64,000 nt of DNA from Mesobacterium_A sp034670065 (GTDB taxonomy: Bacteria; Pseudomonadota; Alphaproteobacteria; Rhodobacterales; Rhodobacteraceae): the NCBI GenBank assembly GCA_034670065.1, contig JAXMOG010000002.1, positions 62,001 to 126,000 on the forward strand. Reading direction: 5' to 3'. The notes below the pieces were generated by a model. That model saw only the letters and a program-made list of their open reading frames with translations, made no database searches and had not been told where the DNA came from. Below are positions 58,909-64,000 of the stretch, in pieces. Within the stretch, counting starts at the first letter, position 1, and each line of letters begins with the position of its first letter. Both the position numbers and the translations under genes were made by a program.

Positions 58909-60618
58909 TCAGTCCTTCAGGATCGATATTTCCAATAACGCATGTTGCTGGCGGTCGGAAATTGCTTCCAACGCAGCCTCAATCGCAGCGGGAACGTCTT
59001 CGGGTTTGTCGACCTTTCGCGCCCATGCACGGCTTGCTTCTGCCACCCGCACGAAGTCTGGCGTCGGATCAAGCGACGTCAGCGGAACTTCGTTGGATTG
59101 CGCTGCATAGCCATTGGGGTACGTGCCGATAACAGATTGGCGCACAGCGCCCCATTCACGGTTGTTCAGCACGATGATCAGAACCGGCAGGCTCAACGCC
59201 TCGGCGATCTGGTGGCACGCGGTCGGGTTTGAAAAGATATAGGACCCATCGCCCATGGTGGCGACGATCACTCGATCCGGGTCGGCCAGTTGCGCACCCA
59301 AGGCAGCAGGAAAGCTCCAGCCAAGCCCACCGGAATGCGGTTCCTGAAACCAAGCATTGTGGCCCTTACACTCGAGTGAACCCAGCTTCACACCAAGCTC
59401 AGAGTACACGGTTGACGTTTTACCACGCAATGCCTCGCCCAGACATTTGCTGACCCACTGTTTGGTGATGCCTTTGGCGGTTGAGGCCTGCGCCGTATCC
59501 GCCAGCTGAATACGTTCTTCTTGCGCCTTTGAGGCAACAAAAGCGCGCCGCTTTGCGATCAGCTCAGCGTCGCGTTCAATTTGATCCATGGCGTCAATCA
59601 GCACAGGCAACGTATCCGCGTTTTCGCCCGCAATCGACAGGTCTGAACGGAAGTTACGGATAGGAAAACGGCTGAACAAAGGATCTGGGCCGATGTTGAT
59701 TACATATGCGTCCTCAGCCAGCTTGTGTTTGTCTGGCCACCATGGGGCCAGACTGTCCAACACCAAGACCACATCGGCCTTTTCAAGCCACGGTCCGGGG
59801 TTTTCACCGACGTGACAGGGGTGGTCAGTGTCAATCGCCAAATGCGTCGCCCACCACGAACAAACCGGAATACCCCACGTCTCGGCCCATTTGCCAAACT
59901 GAGCAAAGCTGTCTGCATCCCCCGACCCGCGTTGTGCAATCACCAAAGGTCGTTTGGCCGTGGCCAGCGCGGCAGCAGCCGCTTGAATGTCACGATGAGA
60001 CGTTCCGATTTTTGCGGGCTGGATTGTCGAAGCATTGCTGGTGCCCGCGCTTGGAATTTCCTCGCACAGAGTTTCGCGCGGAAGTGACAAATAGACAGGC
60101 CCTTTGGGCGTCGAATTGGCAACGGCAAAGGCGCGATCCATTACGCCAGTAATCTGTTCCGGAAACTTAAGTTCGTATTCCCATTTGCAGGCCTCACGAA
60201 CCAACGCCGTTTGGTCACGCATTTCCTGCCCCCAGCCAATAGGCACCGTACGTGCGCCAAATCTGGTTTCCTCGGTCACCGGTGTGCGCCCGGACATAAG
60301 CAACATTGGTACGTGTTCACACGCTGCGTTGATTGCCCCTGTGGCCCCGTTGGACAGGCCTACATTGGTGTGCAGCATAACAGCCTGGCAGCGCCCCGAC
60401 ATTTCATAGTACCCAATCGCCATGCCCATCGCTGCATGTTCATGCGGAATAACGATAGGTTTTGGCAGTGAAATGTCCTTGTGCGCGGCTTCGGCAAGCC
60501 CTTCAACAATCGGTGGAAAGTCTGTGCCGGAGTTCACAAATACATAGTCTACCCCAAGGGCCTTGAGCTTGGTGAAGATGGCACCGCCAGCTGTGATGAC
60601 ATCACTGTCTTGGGTCAT
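58909..60618 (-). CDS. Thiamine-diphosphate-dependent enzyme, acetolactate synthase / benzoylformate decarboxylase-like
   Basis: A 569-residue three-domain enzyme. The N-terminal PYR domain has the cofactor-activating Glu in VIPHEHAAMGMAIGYYEMSGR. The middle domain lacks an obvious FAD-type need. The PP domain has the GDG-N-NN thiamine diphosphate and Mg site as MGDGSYIFSNPTACHQIAEALSLPVLIIVLNN. Substrate is unknown; relatives decarboxylate 2-oxo acids. Its start ATG overlaps the TGA of an aldehyde-dehydrogenase remnant, and another remnant follows its stop. This suggests it was once part of a larger breakdown operon. The intact 1.7-kb frame argues it is still functional. Confidence 0.85.
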   Translation of the reverse strand: MTQDSDVITAGGAIFTKLKALGVDYVFVNSGTDFPPIVEGLAEAAHKDISLPKPIVIPHEHAAMGMAIGYYEMSGRCQAVMLHTNVGLSNGATGAINAACEHVPMLLMSGRTPVTEETRFGARTVPIGWGQEMRDQTALVREACKWEYELKFPEQITGVMDRAFAVANSTPKGPVYLSLPRETLCEEIPSAGTSNASTIQPAKIGTSHRDIQAAAAALATAKRPLVIAQRGSGDADSFAQFGKWAETWGIPVCSWWATHLAIDTDHPCHVGENPGPWLEKADVVLVLDSLAPWWPDKHKLAEDAYVINIGPDPLFSRFPIRNFRSDLSIAGENADTLPVLIDAMDQIERDAELIAKRRAFVASKAQEERIQLADTAQASTAKGITKQWVSKCLGEALRGKTSTVYSELGVKLGSLECKGHNAWFQEPHSGGLGWSFPAALGAQLADPDRVIVATMGDGSYIFSNPTACHQIAEALSLPVLIIVLNNREWGAVRQSVIGTYPNGYAAQSNEVPLTSLDPTPDFVRVAEASRAWARKVDKPEDVPAAIEAALEAISDRQQHALLEISILKD

Positions 60619-60854
60619 GGTCGCTTCCTTGTCCGCCGTCGGCTTTCTGAGATAGGATAGTGCTGGTTTTGACCTTCAATTGTAACCCAGCGCAAATCGG
60701 TGAACGCACAGATCATCGCAGTACCGCAAAACCGACCGTAGCCGCTGTTTTTCACGCCGCCAAATAGCATCTGCGCCCCATCGTGCACGATCGGGCAAGT
60801 GATGTGACAAATTCTGCTTTGGATCTTACCGGCAAAGGCCAGTGCGCGTGCGGG
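60615..60854 (-). pseudogene. Aldehyde dehydrogenase remnant (C-terminal part only)
   Basis: On the minus strand an 80-codon open stretch reads PARALAFAGKIQSRICHITC, then PIVHDGAQMLFGGVKNSGYG, RFCG, then AFTDLRWVTIEGQNQHYP, and stops at a TGA that overlaps the ATG of the next gene. This is the C-terminal end of a vanillin/salicylaldehyde-type aldehyde dehydrogenase (family form: CHINxxTVHDEAQMPFGGVKxSGYGRFG). Upstream the similarity breaks: TAA and TGA codons appear in frame, and a weak continuation (TLTRTRT) is seen in another frame up to about 60870. The catalytic Cys region and N-terminal 400 residues are missing. Confidence 0.8.
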
Positions 60855-61206
60855 TCAAGGTTAAGCGCGGAGCCAGCGACGAACTGGTTACGGAGCTTAG
60901 AAATGTGTCGAAGCAATCGATGTGCTTGTGAAATCGAAATTCTGTCAAGCTGATGCTGGTTGCCGGTCTCCTTCTGGTTCGGCAACGCAATTGAGTGTAG
61001 CGCTTTGGCCCATCCGCTTGGATCACGGCTGTAGGGTCAAGACAGCATCCATCGGCCAGAGTCGCCAAGCTTTCGGTGCATTGCATCCCGATGGATGTCG
61101 TCACGGAACGGCGCGAACAGATTGTGATGTGCGTCGGGTCAGCATAGGATTTGACTTAACCGTGCTATTCCAAGCCAGGTGCCGCCCAATTGTAACGGAT
61201 CGAACC
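60855..61206. other. Non-coding stretch between the aldehyde dehydrogenase remnant and deoC
   Basis: About 350 bp with no convincing gene. A plus-strand frame runs from 60922 into deoC without a stop, but the part before 61207 has no family features, so it is treated as upstream region. It must hold the deoC promoter. A DeoR-type operator was not recognised. Confidence 0.6.
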
Positions 61207-62178
61207 ATGACCGACACACCTTTGACCACGCATAACCAACCACGCAATGCCGGGATGGTTTTGGATGAAGCGATGTTTGAAGGGCATGGTGTGAACCGCA
61301 CCGCGGCAGAACGTCGTGCCGCGCAACTGACAACTCGCCGATCCGTCAAGAAGGCGCATCAGGCTGCGTGGCTGGTCAATGCGATCCGCGCAATTGATCT
61401 GACCACTTTGGCAGGTGACGACACTGCGGGCCGGGTTCATCGTTTATGTGCCAAGGCGCGCCGCCCTTTGGCACCGCATATTATGGATGGGTTGGGGCTG
61501 ACAGACCTGCACACCGGGGCTGTGTGTGTTTACCCGACAATGGTCACGCATGCCGTCAAAGCATTACGGGGCACAGGCATTCCTGTGGCATCGGTTGCCA
61601 CTGGTTTTCCTGCTGGGTTAATGCCGCTTCCGTTGCGGTTGGAAGAGATCCGTTACGCGGTGAGCGAGGGCGCGGATGAGATCGATATCGTGATCACCCG
61701 TGAACATGTTCTGACGCGTAACTGGTCGGCGCTGTATGATGAAATTGCCTCAATGCGCGAGGCCTGTGGTGACGCGCATTTAAAGGCGATTCTGGCCACG
61801 GGTGATCTGGAAACATTGCGCAATGTCTATGCCGCGTCGATGGTTGCGATGCAGGCAGGGGCTGATTTCATCAAGACTTCTACAGGCAAGGAAGGGGTGA
61901 ATGCCACGCTCCCCGTCTCTTTGGTTATGGTACGGGCTTTGCGTGATTATCGTGATGCCACCGGCCAAAACGTGGGTTTCAAACCGGCAGGTGGCATGAA
62001 AACCGCGAAAGACGCCATCGCCTGGCAAATTTTGATGAAAGAAGAAATGGGAAACCGTTGGCTTCAACCCGATCTGTTCCGCCTTGGGGCGTCGTCCATG
62101 CTGGGCGATATTGAGCGTCAGCTGGAACACTATGTTACCGGGCGCTATGCCGCCTCGCACCGTCACGCGCTCAGCTAA
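61207..62178 (+). CDS. deoC: Deoxyribose-phosphate aldolase
   Basis: A 323-residue class I aldolase of the longer DeoC type. It splits 2-deoxyribose 5-phosphate to acetaldehyde and glyceraldehyde 3-phosphate. The Schiff-base lysine lies in GADFIKTSTGKEG. GADEIDIVITRE and LKAILATGDL supply the aspartate and second lysine, and VGFKPAGGMKTAKDA the phosphate site. ATG 61207 (TDTPLTTHNQPRNAGM) is chosen as the family-like start. It is followed 11 bp later by an aldehyde dehydrogenase gene, which fits acetaldehyde oxidation. Confidence 0.96.
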   Translation: MTDTPLTTHNQPRNAGMVLDEAMFEGHGVNRTAAERRAAQLTTRRSVKKAHQAAWLVNAIRAIDLTTLAGDDTAGRVHRLCAKARRPLAPHIMDGLGLTDLHTGAVCVYPTMVTHAVKALRGTGIPVASVATGFPAGLMPLPLRLEEIRYAVSEGADEIDIVITREHVLTRNWSALYDEIASMREACGDAHLKAILATGDLETLRNVYAASMVAMQAGADFIKTSTGKEGVNATLPVSLVMVRALRDYRDATGQNVGFKPAGGMKTAKDAIAWQILMKEEMGNRWLQPDLFRLGASSMLGDIERQLEHYVTGRYAASHRHALS

Positions 62179-62189
62179 GGAGCCAACCC

Positions 62190-64000
62190 ATGTCGCAAAT
62201 CGCAGAGATTCTGGACTCTATGGATTACGGTGTCGCCCCTGAAGACGCCTCGATCGCCAAAGCCTGGCTGGCCGAACATGCTGGCGGGTTTGGCCATTTC
62301 ATTGCTGGGGCGTTTACAGCACCCGGACAAACGTTTGGCGTGACCAACCCCGCAACGGCCGAAGTGATTGCACAGGTCACCCAAGGCGTAGATGCTGATG
62401 TTGATGCCGCCGTGAGGGCCGCCCGCACCGCGCAACCCAAATGGGCAGCTTTGGGAGGGCATGGCCGGGCGAAATATCTGTATGCCTTGGCCCGGCACAT
62501 CCAGCAACACGCACGTCTTTTGTCGGTGACCGAGACACTGGACAACGGCAAACCCATTCGCGAAACGCGCGATATCGATGTGCCTTTGGTGGTGCGTCAT
62601 TTCTATCACCACGCCGGGTGGGCCGAGATCTTGGAAGATGAATTTCCCGGTGCTGCGCCGCATGGGGTTTGCGGGCAGGTGATTCCGTGGAATTTTCCGC
62701 TGTTGATGCTGGCGTGGAAAGTTGCCCCCGCCTTGGCTGCGGGAAATACCGTGGTGCTGAAACCGGCAGAATACACCCCGCTGACTGCCCTGTTGCTGGC
62801 CCAGATCGCCAGCGAAGTTGGTCTGCCAGCGGGCGTTCTGAATATTGTCACAGGTGACGGAGCAACCGGTGCCGCCTTGGTGCAACATCCCGGCGTAGAC
62901 AAGGTTGCCTTTACCGGATCGACTGATGTTGGCCGTTTGATCCGTCAGCAAACAGCCGGGTCGGGTAAGGCGCTGACATTGGAACTGGGCGGCAAGTCTC
63001 CGTTCATCGTTTTCGCGGATGCAGATATTGATGCCGCTGTCGAAGGTGTGGTTGATGCAATCTGGTTCAATCAGGGACAGGTTTGTTGTGCCGGGTCGCG
63101 CATATTGGTGGCCGAGGCGATTGAACCGCGGTTCACCGAACTTTTGAAAGCGCGCATGGCCAAGCTGCGTGTGGGTGATCCACTGGACAAATCCGTAGAT
63201 ATGGGCGCAATCGTGCACCCTGTTCAATTGGATCGTATCCGTGAACTGGTTGCCAAAGGCGAGGCCGAAGGTGCCGTCCTGACACAAGGCAATGCGCCGG
63301 AGGGATGCTTTTACCCGCCAACAATCGCAGAAGGTGTTGAACCAGCCTCAACCCTGGCAACAGAAGAGGTGTTTGGCCCGGTGGTCACTTTGACCAGTTT
63401 TCGCACGCCTGCCGATGCGATCGCGCTGGCGAATAATTCAAACTACGGATTGGCCGCCTCTATCTGGTCAGAGAATGTGAATTTGGCCTTGGATATTGCG
63501 GCCAAAGTGAAGGCCGGTGTGGTGTGGGTTAACGCGACCAATCTGTTTGATGCGGCAGCAGGCTTTGGTGGATACCGAGAAAGCGGCTTTGGTCGCGAAG
63601 GCGGGCGCGAGGGCATGGCGGCCTATCTGGCGATGCCGAAAAATGGCAAGCCGGGAAAACCAGAAGCCGCGCCCGAAACGTTGAATCCGATGCCAGGCGA
63701 ATATGTTGCCAACACGGAAATCGACCGAACCGCCAAGATGTACGTGGGCGGAAAACAAGCGCGGCCGGACAGTGGGTATTCCTATCAGGTGATGGGTGGG
63801 AAAAAAGCAGTTGGGCTGGCTGGATTGGGAAGTCGGAAAGACATTCGCAATGCGGTTGAGGCCGCCAGTAAAGCAGCGGGTTGGGGCAAGGCCACAGGCC
63901 ATAACCGAGCTCAGGTGCTGTTTTATTTGGCGGAAAACATGGCCCAACGGGCGGATGAGTTCCAATCCCGCCTGCGTTTGATGGGGCAAAGCAAAGCTGC
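62190..64000 (+). CDS. Aldehyde dehydrogenase family protein, partial at the right edge
   Basis: The frame is open from ATG 62190 (after AAGGAG) to the end of the window, 603 codons. The first 480 residues are a full aldehyde dehydrogenase: VIPWNFPLLMLAWKVAPALAAGNTVVLKPAEYTP, FTGSTDVG, the catalytic Glu in LTLELGGKSPFIVF, the catalytic Cys in NQGQVCCAGSR, and GGYRESGFGREGG. After a linker (about 490-520, PGKPEAAPETLNPMPGEY) a second aldehyde-dehydrogenase-like part begins (MYVGGKQARPDSGYSY) and runs off the edge. Such two-part proteins often follow deoC and probably oxidise acetaldehyde. Confidence 0.92.
   Translation, partial: MSQIAEILDSMDYGVAPEDASIAKAWLAEHAGGFGHFIAGAFTAPGQTFGVTNPATAEVIAQVTQGVDADVDAAVRAARTAQPKWAALGGHGRAKYLYALARHIQQHARLLSVTETLDNGKPIRETRDIDVPLVVRHFYHHAGWAEILEDEFPGAAPHGVCGQVIPWNFPLLMLAWKVAPALAAGNTVVLKPAEYTPLTALLLAQIASEVGLPAGVLNIVTGDGATGAALVQHPGVDKVAFTGSTDVGRLIRQQTAGSGKALTLELGGKSPFIVFADADIDAAVEGVVDAIWFNQGQVCCAGSRILVAEAIEPRFTELLKARMAKLRVGDPLDKSVDMGAIVHPVQLDRIRELVAKGEAEGAVLTQGNAPEGCFYPPTIAEGVEPASTLATEEVFGPVVTLTSFRTPADAIALANNSNYGLAASIWSENVNLALDIAAKVKAGVVWVNATNLFDAAAGFGGYRESGFGREGGREGMAAYLAMPKNGKPGKPEAAPETLNPMPGEYVANTEIDRTAKMYVGGKQARPDSGYSYQVMGGKKAVGLAGLGSRKDIRNAVEAASKAAGWGKATGHNRAQVLFYLAENMAQRADEFQSRLRLMGQSKA

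Noticed and set aside
60922..61206. N-terminal extension of DeoC by 95 residues
   Set aside because: The frame is open, but the extra residues have no similarity to DeoC. The ATG at 61207 starts the recognisable protein.

Overview
The window reads as a chromosomal segment of a marine alphaproteobacterium of the order Rhodobacterales (Roseobacter group). The evidence is gene content and protein style: TrcR/DUF1013, DUF2794, a DUF4175 (TIGR02302-type) protein, the ImuB/DnaE2 mutagenesis pair with an alphaproteobacterial LexA box (GTTC-N7-GTTC), and roseobacter-like transporter families. Base composition is moderately GC-rich and fairly even. No phage, insertion sequence, CRISPR array or integrase was seen.

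Layout. 1-5.9 kb: the tail of a MaoC-type hydratase, DUF2794, an error-prone DNA polymerase (dnaE2) that seems to lack its C-terminal domain, and a secreted phytase-like beta-propeller protein. 5.9-14.9 kb: a polyamine locus. A GntR regulator and a polyamine-type aminotransferase lie on the minus strand, divergent from a potFGHI-like ABC transporter and an FAD oxidoreductase. Near-identical 12-bp palindromic sites precede both arms. An orphan iron-type binding protein follows. 15-18.4 kb: imuB with its own LexA box, then NAD synthetase. 18.5-21.5 kb: an exported protein of 18 MORN repeats, RNase T2, and trcR with a structured leader. 21.7-28.7 kb: replication and repair genes (recR, ybaB, dnaX; leuS-lptE-holA). 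28.7-35.5 kb: argH with two tiny downstream membrane or lipoprotein genes, tlpA, lysA, the DUF4175 gene and a DUF1127 gene. 35.7-39 kb: the thiBPQ thiamine transporter under a TPP riboswitch. 39-43.2 kb: aroC, an AEC transporter, a CcdA-like and thioredoxin-like pair, and an EamA exporter. 43.3-47.9 kb: gyrB, then a class III CoA-transferase translationally coupled to a citryl-CoA-lyase-like protein. 47.9-51.8 kb: a pqiA-pqiA-pqiB-pqiC lipid transport operon with PqiA split in two. 52-57.1 kb: a small membrane protein, murJ, a rhomboid-fold protein without its catalytic residues, trpS and a second EamA protein. 57.1-64 kb: a LacI/GntR-type repressor, tRNA-Arg(CCT), a decayed patch with two gene remnants around an intact thiamine-diphosphate enzyme, then deoC and the start of a two-part aldehyde dehydrogenase.

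How the genes work together. The polyamine locus encodes uptake (PotFGHI) plus two possible breakdown routes (transaminase and oxidase) under one likely regulator. ThiBPQ imports thiamine with TPP feedback. ImuB and DnaE2 are the translesion module, but they sit about 11.5 kb apart, imuA is absent from the window, and only imuB shows a clear SOS box. DeoC and the following aldehyde dehydrogenase would link deoxyribose breakdown to acetaldehyde oxidation. The observations most worth following are the non-catalytic rhomboid, the paired polyamine operators, the proline-rich insert in the PotG-like ATPase, the split mutagenesis cassette, the CoA-transferase/lyase pair and the pseudogene-flanked thiamine-diphosphate enzyme.
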